Positions 1 through 6,676 are shown, counted from the first letter of the stretch. The stretch: 10,524 bases of DNA from an uncultured Chitinophagaceae bacterium (GCA_937897585.1 CALCNY010000326.1:1-10524); one strand, 5' to 3'. Made by a program: numbers and translations. The notes: a model not told the origin generated them from the sequence alone.

Positions 1-2
1 GC

Positions 3-119
3 TACGACGTAAAGCAAGCTTCAAAATTTGTTGAAGGCGAATACTTAGTAGAAGTTTACCACAATGGTTTTAAAATTGGTGAAGGAAAAACAACTTTGAA
101 AAAAGGTGGTTTATTCTAA
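3..119 (+). CDS. C-terminal end of an unidentified protein (partial, 5' end off window)
   Basis: Frame 3 is open from the left edge to a TAA at 117-119 and encodes 38 residues, beginning YDVKQASKF and ending TTLKKGGLF. The alternation of hydrophobic and polar residues around EYLVEVYHNG and FKIGEGK looks like the last strands of a beta-sandwich domain of the kind that ends many secreted or cell-surface Bacteroidota proteins, but I do not recognise the family. That the frame is real is supported by the strong terminator beginning 16 bases after the stop. The other two plus frames hit stops at once. The gene converges on glgB. No function is assigned. Confidence 0.6.
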   Translation, partial: YDVKQASKFVEGEYLVEVYHNGFKIGEGKTTLKKGGLF

Positions 120-134
120 AGCTCAATTAATCTC

Positions 135-174
135 ATATAAAAAAAGCCACTCGATTGAGTGGCTTTTTTTATAT
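135..174. terminator. Bidirectional intrinsic terminator between convergent genes
   Basis: A perfect 18-base-pair stem runs 135-152 against 157-174 with the loop GATT. The GC-rich core is GCCACTC/GAGTGGC (146-152 and 157-163). It is flanked by seven A on the left and seven T on the right, so an RNA made from either strand has a hairpin followed by a U-tract. It lies 15 bases after the stop of the plus-strand gene ending at 119 and 33 bases after the stop of minus-strand glgB ending at 208, so it can serve both convergent transcripts. Confidence 0.93.
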
Positions 175-207
175 AATAGCATCCCAAATGCAAAAATGTA
201 TTTCGAT

Positions 208-1524
208 TTATTTTAAAACAATAGCAGCTAAAGCAGGTAATTCCAAATGCAACAACTGCCATTGATTGGTTCCGTCTACTGAGCTTGCTTTTACCTCTTG
301 ATTGAATAAGTGACCTACACCCCAGAAAGCAGTTGCATCACTATTGAATATTTCCTTCCATTCAGTCTTTCCATACACATGAATGGGGAATTGATGTCTA
401 GGCACTGGAGTCATGTTAAATACAACTAGAATCTCTTCCTTAGGATCTTTACCTTTTCGTTTAAATGCAATGACGCCTTCTTGCCTTTTGTTGGTTTCTA
501 CCCACTCAAATCCACCCACATCATATTGCAGTTCATACAATGCTGGGTGCGCCTTATACAATGCATTCAATTGCTGCACACAGTATTTCATGCCCCCATG
601 ACTTTTATATTGCAATAAGTCCCATTGTAACTCTGATTTGTAATCCCATTCCTTTGTGGCACCAAATTCGTTACCCATGAACAATAACTTAGCTCCTGGA
701 TGCGTATACATATAGGTATATAAAATACGAAGGTTAGCAAACTTCTGCCAGTCGTCACCAGGCATTTTATAAAGCATGGGACTTTTGCCATGTACTACTT
801 CGTCATGAGATAATGGGAGCATAAAATTTTCATCGTAGAAATACATCATACTAAATGAAAACTTGTCTTGTTGCGTTTGTCTGAATGCAGGATGAAGTTT
901 AAAATAATCTAGCGTATCATGCATCCAACCCATCATCCATTTCATGCCAAAACCTAAACCGCCATTTACAGTTGGCTTAGAAATTTTTGGCCAATCCGTT
1001 GCTTCTTCGGCAATGGTTTGAATATCAGGAAAATCTCTATACAAGGTTTCATTCAAGTCCTTAATAAAAGCAATGGCTTCTAGATTACCATTACCCCCAT
1101 ATTCATTTGGTTCCCATTGTGCTGCAGTTCGGCTATAATCGAGTCGGAGCATAGAACTCACGGCATCTACACGAATACCATCTGCATGAAATTGGTCGCA
1201 CCAAAAACGGGCACTACTTATTAAAAATGATTTTACTTCTCCTCTTTTGTAATTAAAAATATACGAATTCCAATCTGGGTGAAAGCCTTTGCGCATATCT
1301 GCGTATTCATAGGTATGCGTACCATCAAACATAAACAAACCATGTGCATCGTAAGGAAAATGCGAAGGCACCCAATCTAAAATCACCCCAATGCCCTCCT
1401 GGTGAAAATAATCAATCATCGCCATAAACTCCTCCGGGTGTCCAAAACGGGAAGTTGGAGCAAAATACCCTGTTCCCTGGTAGCCCCAAGAACCATCAAA
1501 TGGAAATTCCATTACAGGCAGGAT
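208..1524 (-). CDS. glgB: 1,4-alpha-glucan (glycogen) branching enzyme, 5'-truncated
   Basis: This enzyme cuts alpha-1,4 glucan chains and rejoins them through alpha-1,6 bonds in cytoplasmic glycogen synthesis. About 437 C-terminal residues are present: most of the GH13 barrel and the C-terminal all-beta domain, ending AALAAIVLK. Family hallmarks are visible: FPFDGSWGYQ followed by GYFAPTSRFG at the start; DWVPSHF (region I); GIRVDAV with the nucleophile Asp (codon 1165-1167); IAEEATD with the acid/base Glu (about 1006-1008); and LPLSHDEVVHGK with the transition-state Asp (802-804). Full-length family members are usually about 630-730 residues, so the N-terminal domain, CBM48 and first barrel strand (roughly 200 residues) are missing. 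The open frame continues to an ATG at 1599, but codons before about LPVMEF are antisense to the neighbouring VCBS gene and do not resemble GlgB. The catalytic residues are intact, so the truncation reflects a join at 1510-1525 rather than decay. Confidence 0.9.
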   Translation of the reverse strand: MLPVMEFPFDGSWGYQGTGYFAPTSRFGHPEEFMAMIDYFHQEGIGVILDWVPSHFPYDAHGLFMFDGTHTYEYADMRKGFHPDWNSYIFNYKRGEVKSFLISSARFWCDQFHADGIRVDAVSSMLRLDYSRTAAQWEPNEYGGNGNLEAIAFIKDLNETLYRDFPDIQTIAEEATDWPKISKPTVNGGLGFGMKWMMGWMHDTLDYFKLHPAFRQTQQDKFSFSMMYFYDENFMLPLSHDEVVHGKSPMLYKMPGDDWQKFANLRILYTYMYTHPGAKLLFMGNEFGATKEWDYKSELQWDLLQYKSHGGMKYCVQQLNALYKAHPALYELQYDVGGFEWVETNKRQEGVIAFKRKGKDPKEEILVVFNMTPVPRHQFPIHVYGKTEWKEIFNSDATAFWGVGHLFNQEVKASSVDGTNQWQLLHLELPALAAIVLK

Positions 1525-1525
1525 T
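1510..1525. other. Sequence junction where two genes are both cut (probable chimera or rearrangement breakpoint)
   Basis: Left of about 1510 the minus strand reads as GlgB (LPVMEFPFDGSWGYQ). Right of about 1524 the plus strand reads as an FG-GAP/VCBS protein (AGLGIGKVDSLILIWPDN). Neither gene continues across. The bases around 1511-1523 (ATTACAGGCAGGA) can be read sensibly as either gene, which is what a join through short shared sequence would look like. The two genes lie head to head and both lose their 5' portions here. No transposase, att site or direct repeat explains the break. The cause (assembly error, amplification chimera or true inversion) cannot be settled from the sequence alone. 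Confidence 0.8.
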
Positions 1526-3146
1526 AGGAATTGGAAAAGTGGATTCATTGATTTTAATCTGGCCGGATAATACTTATCAGCAAATTTCATGTAAAACAAA
1601 TTCTATTCAACAGATAAACTATCGTAAAGGGTTACCCGCTTTTGATTACACAAGATTGTCTCAACATTACAAGAATCCTTTGCCTGTAATGCAATTCGTG
1701 TCGTCAGTAATAGGACTTGATTACAAGCATATTGAAAACCCATTCAATGAGTTCGACAGAGAGTTGTTGATTCCTCATATGGTGTCAAGAGAAGGTCCGG
1801 CGCTTGCTGTGGCTGATATCAATGGAGATGGAAAAGAGGATTTGTTTGTGGGTTCATCTAAAGGAAACAAACCAGCAGTTTATATTCAAAATAATTTCGG
1901 GAAGTTTGAAAGATTGAATCAACCTGAATTAGATAAAGACAGTGTGTATGAAGAAACAGATGCGATTTGGGTTGATGTCAACAACGACAAGAATTTGGAT
2001 TTGGTTATTGCAGACGGCGGCAATGAATATTACGGAAACAGCGAGTACTTGTCACCAAGAGTTTTTATCAATGACGGCAAAGGCAATTTGAAAAAACAGA
2101 CTACATCATTTTCAAATCTTTTTGTAAATGCATCATGTGTTGCTGCCAATGATATTAATGGAGATGGATTTCCTGATTTATTTATAGGAGCCAGAACCGT
2201 TTCATTTGCATACGGAGAACAACCTAAATCTTATTTATTGTTAAATGATGGTAAAGGAAATTTCAGTGATGTTACGGAAAAGTATTCCAAAGAGCTGAAG
2301 CAATCGGGAATGGTAACTGGTGCGTGCTGGAGTGATTTGAATCAAGATGGTAAAAATGATTTGTTGTTATCAAGCGAATGGGGAAACATAACAGCCTTTG
2401 TTTACAATAATGGTAAGTTTTTAAAAAAAGAAATTTCATCACAAAAAGGTTGGTGGAATTTTGTAAAAACAGTTGACGTAGATGGCGATGGAGATTTGGA
2501 TATCGTTGCGGGAAACCTTGGATTGAACAGCAGATTGAAAGCATCTGTTGATGAGCCAGTCAAAATGTATTACAATGATTTCGATAACAACGAAACTAAA
2601 GAACAAATACTTACATACTATGTTCAACATAAAGAAATTCCTTTTGCCAACAGAGATGAGTTGATGCGACAAATGCCACCCTTCAAGAAAAAATATTTGT
2701 ATGCTGAAGATTTAGCAAAAGCTTCAATTGATGATATCATAGGAATAGAGAAAATGAATTCATCTGTAATTTATACAGCAACTGAATTTTCGAGTATGAT
2801 TTTTATCAACGATGGTAAAATGAATTTTACTGAAAAATCACTTCCTTGGCAAGCGCAATTGACACCGATGAGAGATGCGATTGTAACAGACATCAATCAT
2901 GATCAACTTCCAGATTTAATTTGCGTTGGTAATTATTATGAGAACAATATTGAAATGGGAAGATATGATGCGGATTACGGGACGGTATTGATCAACAAAG
3001 GGAAAGGAGAATTTGTAGCATCAAATCTAAATGGTGTTGTTTTAAAAGGAGAAAGCAGACATATTGCGCCAATCAATATTTTCGGATATAATAAGGGGTT
3101 TGTTGTGGCAATGAATAATGATAGTTTGAGGGTTGTGGAGTGGTAG
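1512..3146 (+). CDS. FG-GAP/VCBS repeat protein (CRTAC1/ASPIC-UnbV type), 5'-truncated
   Basis: Such proteins are secreted or cell-surface beta-propellers that bind calcium. They are abundant in Bacteroidota, often beside SusC/SusD systems, and their exact role is mostly unknown. Visible order: the end of an ASPIC/UnbV-like domain (GLGIGKVDSLILIWPDN), the linker ENPFNEFDRELLIPHMVSRE, then repeated FG-GAP units with calcium-loop motifs: DINGDGKEDLFVG, DVNNDKNLDLVIADGG, DINGDGFPDLFIG, DLNQDGKNDLLLS, DVDGDGDLDIVAG and the weaker DINHDQLPDLICVG. The 544 or so residues match the C-terminal half of proteins usually around 1,100 residues, so the signal peptide and first propeller are missing. An ATG at 1455 is in frame, but its first 19 codons are antisense glgB and not part of this family. 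The protein ends SLRVVEW. No SusC/SusD pair is seen beside it, though its upstream neighbourhood is lost at the join. Confidence 0.88.
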   Translation, partial: LQAGLGIGKVDSLILIWPDNTYQQISCKTNSIQQINYRKGLPAFDYTRLSQHYKNPLPVMQFVSSVIGLDYKHIENPFNEFDRELLIPHMVSREGPALAVADINGDGKEDLFVGSSKGNKPAVYIQNNFGKFERLNQPELDKDSVYEETDAIWVDVNNDKNLDLVIADGGNEYYGNSEYLSPRVFINDGKGNLKKQTTSFSNLFVNASCVAANDINGDGFPDLFIGARTVSFAYGEQPKSYLLLNDGKGNFSDVTEKYSKELKQSGMVTGACWSDLNQDGKNDLLLSSEWGNITAFVYNNGKFLKKEISSQKGWWNFVKTVDVDGDGDLDIVAGNLGLNSRLKASVDEPVKMYYNDFDNNETKEQILTYYVQHKEIPFANRDELMRQMPPFKKKYLYAEDLAKASIDDIIGIEKMNSSVIYTATEFSSMIFINDGKMNFTEKSLPWQAQLTPMRDAIVTDINHDQLPDLICVGNYYENNIEMGRYDADYGTVLINKGKGEFVASNLNGVVLKGESRHIAPINIFGYNKGFVVAMNNDSLRVVEW

Positions 3147-3184
3147 GAATGTAAAATGTAAAATATTGAATGTAAAATGTAAAA
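3147..3184 (+). repeat. Short direct repeat right after the VCBS stop codon
   Basis: GAATGTAAAATGTAAAA occurs twice, at 3147-3163 and 3168-3184, separated by TATT, and each copy contains the smaller unit TGTAAAA twice. It begins on the base after the TAG at 3144-3146. Similar AT-rich runs are common downstream of genes in environmental Bacteroidota. No function is claimed. The rest of the spacer to 3259 shows no gene. Confidence 0.8.
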
Positions 3185-3259
3185 GTTGGATTTCAGAAAC
3201 GAAATTGATATTCTCTCATGAATCAAAAAATCGTCATCGTTTTTATTTGTGCCTTCGAG

Positions 3260-3333
3260 TCTTAGTGGTAAAAAGTTTGTGGCAAACCAACAAAACGCAA
3301 TCAAAGTCCCCCTTGGGGGATCTAGGGGGCCTC
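3260..3333 (-). repeat. Interspersed repeat, copy 1 (3'-flanking hairpin repeat)
   Basis: Read on the minus strand, this starts two bases after the TAA of the gene at 3334-4272 with GGCCCCCTAGATCCCCC, continues AAGGGGGACTTT, then GCGTTTTGTTGGTTTGCC, and ends near TTTTACCACTAAGA. The copy at 6366-6445 has the same modules in the same order. Hand alignment of the first 57 columns gives about 49 identities and one gap. The C-run and G-run can pair into a hairpin, so the element may act as a transcript 3' end. The adjoining plus-strand sequence GTGCCTTCGAGTCTTAGTGG resembles dispersed intergenic sequence common in Bacteroidota. Confidence 0.8.
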
Positions 3334-4272
3334 TTACATCACCGGATAATAAATATTCGTCACCCATTTTGCAGTATCAGTAACCAATAATCTATTTGTC
3401 ACCATAGATTGAAAGGGAATAGCTGGAGCAGATAATTTATAATCACTGATATACATTCTCATTTGTTCAATGGCATTTTCAATAGAAGCATTACCGCCTG
3501 TTACAGGAGCAAATAAAGTATTTCCTTGAATCATGAATCTGAAACGAAATTTATCGCTGGAAGGAATTTGTTTATTAATAGGTAAAGCTAACTTTAACGC
3601 ATATCCGCTGCTGTCTCTTTTTTCAATATTCATCATCGGATATTTAACCATACTTGCACCGTTGGCTTTTGCATAATTGCTTAACTCATCAATTATGGTA
3701 TATATAGTCTTATTGTCAGGATATGCTGTAACCAACTTTTCCGTGCTGATCATAAATGTATCAGTAAATTTTCTTTTGTCTATTTCAATACCGTAAACAT
3801 TTTTCTTAACGCCAACATAATCTGTAAATGCTTTCATTAATTTATCCATGTTCTTTTTAATTTCTACAGCAAGAAAATAATTTTCAAGTCTGCTGATAGG
3901 ATTGTTTCCGGGAGTGAGTTTGCATTTCCATTCGAAACCTGTAGAATCGGGTTTGTATAAAACGAGGTCGATTGTTGAGTTAATACTTTTTTTATTTGTT
4001 TTGGTAATGTCGATACCGGCTGCATAAGGTGAGCGATCGGTGATGGCGAAGTTTGTATTTTGAAAAACAAAATTGCTGTCGTCGGTAATTTTTTCAGGCC
4101 ACCATTTTTGCCAGTTAGATTCTTTTAAAAGATAGTCGGCGCAAACTCTGGAGTTGTTATTGAAATATCCGGCCGCAGAAATATTAATTACAGCAGGGAT
4201 GAAAAGAAAAATTCCTAAAATAACTATTATCAATACAACAGTAACAGCTATAATTAATTTTTTAATATTCAT
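3334..4272 (-). CDS. Membrane-anchored SRPBCC/GyrI-like effector-binding domain protein
   Basis: The protein has 312 residues. Residues about 5-27 (IIAVTVVLIIVILGIFLFIP) form one strong N-terminal membrane segment with Lys on the cytoplasmic side. Residues about 33-150 contain the WQKWWPEK pattern and beta-rich stretch seen in Bacteroidota polyketide-cyclase/SRPBCC-type proteins. Residues about 160-312 resemble the GyrI-like/AraC effector-binding fold: KYPMMNI, then YALKLALPI, then a final TAKWVTNIYYPV close to the family's usual ending. These folds bind small hydrophobic ligands; no ligand or enzyme activity can be read here. The start at 4272 is chosen because the membrane segment follows directly. 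The gene is divergent from the HAD gene across 100 bases, in which I see no convincing Bacteroidota -33/-7 promoter. A copy of the interspersed repeat follows two bases after its stop. Family assignment is moderately sure, function unknown. Confidence 0.7.
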   Translation of the reverse strand: MNIKKLIIAVTVVLIIVILGIFLFIPAVINISAAGYFNNNSRVCADYLLKESNWQKWWPEKITDDSNFVFQNTNFAITDRSPYAAGIDITKTNKKSINSTIDLVLYKPDSTGFEWKCKLTPGNNPISRLENYFLAVEIKKNMDKLMKAFTDYVGVKKNVYGIEIDKRKFTDTFMISTEKLVTAYPDNKTIYTIIDELSNYAKANGASMVKYPMMNIEKRDSSGYALKLALPINKQIPSSDKFRFRFMIQGNTLFAPVTGGNASIENAIEQMRMYISDYKLSAPAIPFQSMVTNRLLVTDTAKWVTNIYYPVM

Positions 4273-4372
4273 ATTGTATAGAAGGCATTTAAGAAAAGAA
4301 TGTTGCCTGCATTTCGAATCGATTTGTGTAAATTTATGCTTTGCTATTTAGATAAAAACCATTGTCTGCAAG

Positions 4373-5032
4373 ATGTTAAAAACTATCAAAGGATTTATTT
4401 TTGATATGGATGGAACAATATGTGATAACATGCATTTCCATTTACCTGTTTGGGAACGTGTTGTTATAGAAATGGGAGGTGATTTACAAGGAGAAGATTT
4501 GCTCAAAGAACTTTATGGAAAGAACGATGAAATTATAAACCGAATTTTTGGAAAAGGAAAATTCACTTCGGAAGAAGCTAACAAATGGGGTGATTATAAA
4601 GAGGCGTTATACAGAGAAATTTATAAAGGCAAAATAGATGCCGTTCCTGGTTTACACGATTTTTTAGAAAAGGCAAAAAATGCCGGAATAAAAATTGGCT
4701 TAGGAACCGCAGGTGTTCATGAAAACATTCATTTTACTTTGGAAGAGCTTGATATTGCTCATTATTTTGAAGTCCTTGTTGGCAAAAATGATGTTACCCA
4801 CAGCAAACCCGATCCTGAAACATTTTTATTGTGTGCATCTAAGCTGGGTTTGAATCCTGATGAATGTATCGTATTTGAAGATGTTCCCAAAGGTGTGGAA
4901 TGTGCTGAACGAGCAGGAATGCGCTGCATTGTGGTGAACACTTCTCATGATGAAATTGAATTTGGTCACCATGAAAATATCATTCGTTTTATAAAAGACT
5001 TTACACAGCTTAGTCCAGCTGATTTATTATAA
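4373..5032 (+). CDS. HAD-superfamily phosphatase, beta-phosphoglucomutase-like
   Basis: A 219-residue cytoplasmic HAD hydrolase with a helical cap, complete with all four motifs: I, DMDGT (D11 nucleophile, D13 acid/base); II, GLGTAG (T112); III, HSKPDP (K145); IV, VFEDVPKGVECAERAGM (E169, D170 for Mg). Length and motif spacing match the beta-phosphoglucomutase/phosphatase group, which acts on sugar phosphates. The cap segment LYGKNDEII (48-56) replaces the LxGVSRxxSL type motif that gives true beta-phosphoglucomutases their Lys and Arg, so mutase activity is doubtful and a general sugar-phosphate phosphatase is as likely. The start ATG lies one codon before the first beta strand; no Shine-Dalgarno is seen, as is normal in Bacteroidota. 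It is followed after 10 bases by the haloperoxidase-like gene, so the two are probably one transcript. The nearby glucosidases make a sugar-phosphate role plausible, but that is inference. Confidence 0.85.
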   Translation: MLKTIKGFIFDMDGTICDNMHFHLPVWERVVIEMGGDLQGEDLLKELYGKNDEIINRIFGKGKFTSEEANKWGDYKEALYREIYKGKIDAVPGLHDFLEKAKNAGIKIGLGTAGVHENIHFTLEELDIAHYFEVLVGKNDVTHSKPDPETFLLCASKLGLNPDECIVFEDVPKGVECAERAGMRCIVVNTSHDEIEFGHHENIIRFIKDFTQLSPADLL

Positions 5033-5042
5033 AAATTCCAAA

Positions 5043-6365
5043 ATGAAAAATCTGATTTACGTTTTTACGTTGATTGTTATACTCGCATCTTGCAAAGAAA
5101 AAAACAATACTTATGTTGCTGTATTTAATGATCCGTTGTTATACTGCAAGACAGTAAAGAAACTGAATGATGTGGTCTTGGAAAATAACTTCCCACCGAT
5201 GATTGGTTCGCGTAATTATGCATATGCAAATATCGCCGCTTATGAAGCAATGGCGGCAGGCAATTCGAAATTTAATTCTCTTGCCGGACAAATTCATGAT
5301 TTAGGTCCTTTACCGAAAGTAGATACAGCTGGTGTTAACTTTCATATGGCTTCTTTATTGGCGTTCATAAAAATTGGCAATGCTGTTACATTTCCCGAAG
5401 GTAGCATGATAGATGAATATGATTACATTGTTCATTTGGCAGACAGTACGGGGATGCCTAAGGAGATGATTGCCAAATCAAAAGTTTTTGCTGATACGGT
5501 AACGGCACACATTACGCGCTGGAGTAAAAAAGACAATTATGCTCAAACAAGAAGTGCTACAAAATACACCGTGATTGATACTCCAGGAAGATGGATTCCT
5601 ACGCCACCGGCTTATATGCAAGCGCTGGAGCCACATTGGATGGAAATCAGAACATTAGCGATTGATAGTCCGGGTCAGTTTAAAGTGCCACCACCCATGA
5701 CTTTCAACATCAAAGACAAAAACAGCGAATATTACAAACAGGTAATGGATGTAAAAAATGCTATTGATAGTTTAACACCTGAACAAAAGCATATCGCTGA
5801 ATTTTGGGATGATTTGAATGTAAGATTGAACGTGAGCGGACACGTACAGTTCATGACCAAAAAATTCTCACCTCCTGGACACTGGATGAACATTGTTGGT
5901 ATTGCTGCTCAAAAAGCCAAGTCTGATTTTGCTACTACCGTTTCAGCTTACACGCTAACATCAGTTTGTATTTTTGATGCGTTCATTCAATGCTGGAATG
6001 CTAAATATGAGTACTACACATCAAGACCAGAAACAGTTATCAATAAATACATTGACATCAACTGGAGACCTTTTTTACAAACACCACCATTTCCTGAATA
6101 TACCTGCGGACATAGTACTATAAGCAGTGCGGCAGCAGAAGCATTGACAAGTATATATGGAGAGCCATTTGCGTATACAGATACCAGTGAGTTGGAATTC
6201 GGTATTGATAATCGTTCATTCAAATCTTTCAGAGATGCAGCTAAAGAAAATAACAGTGCTAGATTTTATGGCGGTATACATTTTCATCCAAGTTGTATTG
6301 TAAGTAATAAAGCAGGGAGAGAAGTGGGAGATTTTATTGTGGGGAAGTTGAAGATGAGGAAGTAA
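5043..6365 (+). CDS. Vanadium-dependent haloperoxidase/PAP2-family lipoprotein
   Basis: A 440-residue exported lipoprotein: hydrophobic residues 4-14, then the lipobox LASC with Cys17 as the lipidated residue. The C-terminal third has the vanadate/phosphate pocket shared by vanadium haloperoxidases and PAP2 acid phosphatases: K321 and R328 in KYEYYTSRPE (spacing 7), GH(356-357) in EYTCGHSTIS, and R407/H413 in ARFYGGIHFH (spacing 6). Spacing and length (400-450 residues plus helical N-terminus) fit the bacterial haloperoxidase-like group better than short PAP2 phosphatases. Odd point: the usual SGH is CGH, with Cys355 in place of the conserved anion-binding Ser. The residues after the last His (HPSCIVSNKAGREVG) also lack the common acidic residue. 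Whether it oxidises halide or hydrolyses phosphate esters cannot be told. It starts 10 bases after the HAD gene. Its TAA is followed at once by repeat copy 2. Confidence 0.85.
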   Translation: MKNLIYVFTLIVILASCKEKNNTYVAVFNDPLLYCKTVKKLNDVVLENNFPPMIGSRNYAYANIAAYEAMAAGNSKFNSLAGQIHDLGPLPKVDTAGVNFHMASLLAFIKIGNAVTFPEGSMIDEYDYIVHLADSTGMPKEMIAKSKVFADTVTAHITRWSKKDNYAQTRSATKYTVIDTPGRWIPTPPAYMQALEPHWMEIRTLAIDSPGQFKVPPPMTFNIKDKNSEYYKQVMDVKNAIDSLTPEQKHIAEFWDDLNVRLNVSGHVQFMTKKFSPPGHWMNIVGIAAQKAKSDFATTVSAYTLTSVCIFDAFIQCWNAKYEYYTSRPETVINKYIDINWRPFLQTPPFPEYTCGHSTISSAAAEALTSIYGEPFAYTDTSELEFGIDNRSFKSFRDAAKENNSARFYGGIHFHPSCIVSNKAGREVGDFIVGKLKMRK

Positions 6366-6445
6366 AGCCCCCTAAATCCCCCGAAGGGAGACTTTAATTG
6401 TGTTTTGTTGGATTGCTACAAATGAAAGAATTTTACCGCTGAGAA
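6366..6445 (+). repeat. Interspersed repeat, copy 2 (3'-flanking hairpin repeat)
   Basis: This begins on the base after the TAA of the haloperoxidase-like gene: AGCCCCCTAAATCCCCC, then GAAGGGAGACTTT, then TGTTTTGTTGGATTGCT, ending near TTTTACCGCTGAGA. It corresponds module by module to copy 1 at 3260-3333 on the opposite strand. Starting in the stop codon's last As, AAAG can pair with CTTT and CCCT with AGGG around a loop containing the second C-run, giving a terminator-like hairpin. It merges into the left arm of the inverted repeat at 6412-6575. Together with that element it fills most of the gene-free stretch 6366-6676. Confidence 0.8.
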
Positions 6446-6575
6446 TTTGAGTAAATTGAGTTAACGCAGAGTAGATAATTAAAAAAAAATATACTGCAAT
6501 TTCAATCCATCTCTGCGCAATCTCAATTCCCTCCATTTCTCTGCGGTGAAAAAAATTCGTGAATTCGTGGCAACT
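6412..6575. repeat. Imperfect inverted repeat (MITE- or REP-like element)
   Basis: The core arms are 6431-6471 and 6511-6551, each 41 bases, with 32 of 41 positions complementary and no gaps by hand alignment. The loop is about 39 bases and very AT-rich (nine As at 6481-6489). Shared blocks include ACCGC, GAGAA, AATTGAG and CGCAGAG. Similarity extends outward with gaps: the minus strand before 6431 (ATTTGTAGCAATCC) resembles 6560-6575 (ATTCGTGGCAAC). Copy 1 near 3261-3288 carries a third version (CTTAGTGGTAAAAA, then TTTGTGGCAAAC). There is no open frame inside. The rest of the gene-free stretch, 6576-6676, holds a small palindrome GAAAGGCTTTC and a doubled GCATCTTTT but no clear promoter. 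Confidence 0.75.
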
Positions 6576-6676
6576 CTTTTATTCCCCGAAAGGCTTTCCC
6601 CACCGCAATCGATTGAAATTTTATACGCATCTTTTTGCATCTTTTCTTTTCCTAACTTAATTCCAAATTATCATCC

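Noticed and set aside
1455..1511. In-frame ATG and 19 codons before the VCBS homology
   Set aside because: They are antisense to conserved GlgB sequence (PFDGSWGYQ region); they give neither a signal peptide nor family similarity.
1525..1599. First 25 or so codons of the minus-strand frame upstream of glgB, with possible ATG starts at 1599 or nearby
   Set aside because: These codons are antisense to the conserved VCBS reading frame and do not resemble the GlgB N-terminus, so they are not a genuine new start or domain.
2975..3367. Minus-strand open frame of 130 codons crossing the VCBS end and the repeats
   Set aside because: Low-complexity translation of the intergenic repeats and the antisense VCBS gene; no domain is visible.
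4154..4351. Plus-strand open frame of 65 codons
   Set aside because: It is mostly antisense to the membrane segment of the minus-strand gene and has no recognisable features; the reverse complement of hydrophobic codons explains it.
4273..4372. Possible Bacteroidota promoter (TTTG at 4323 and TATGCTTTG at 4335-4343) for the HAD gene
   Set aside because: The spacing between the boxes is far too short and the -7 box has an extra base, so it does not fit the TTTG/TAnnTTTG pattern.
3260..6445. Block bounded by inverted repeat copies considered as a composite transposon or invertible segment
   Set aside because: The copies differ at about one position in seven, no transposase or recombinase lies between them, and each copy is better explained by its position after a stop codon.
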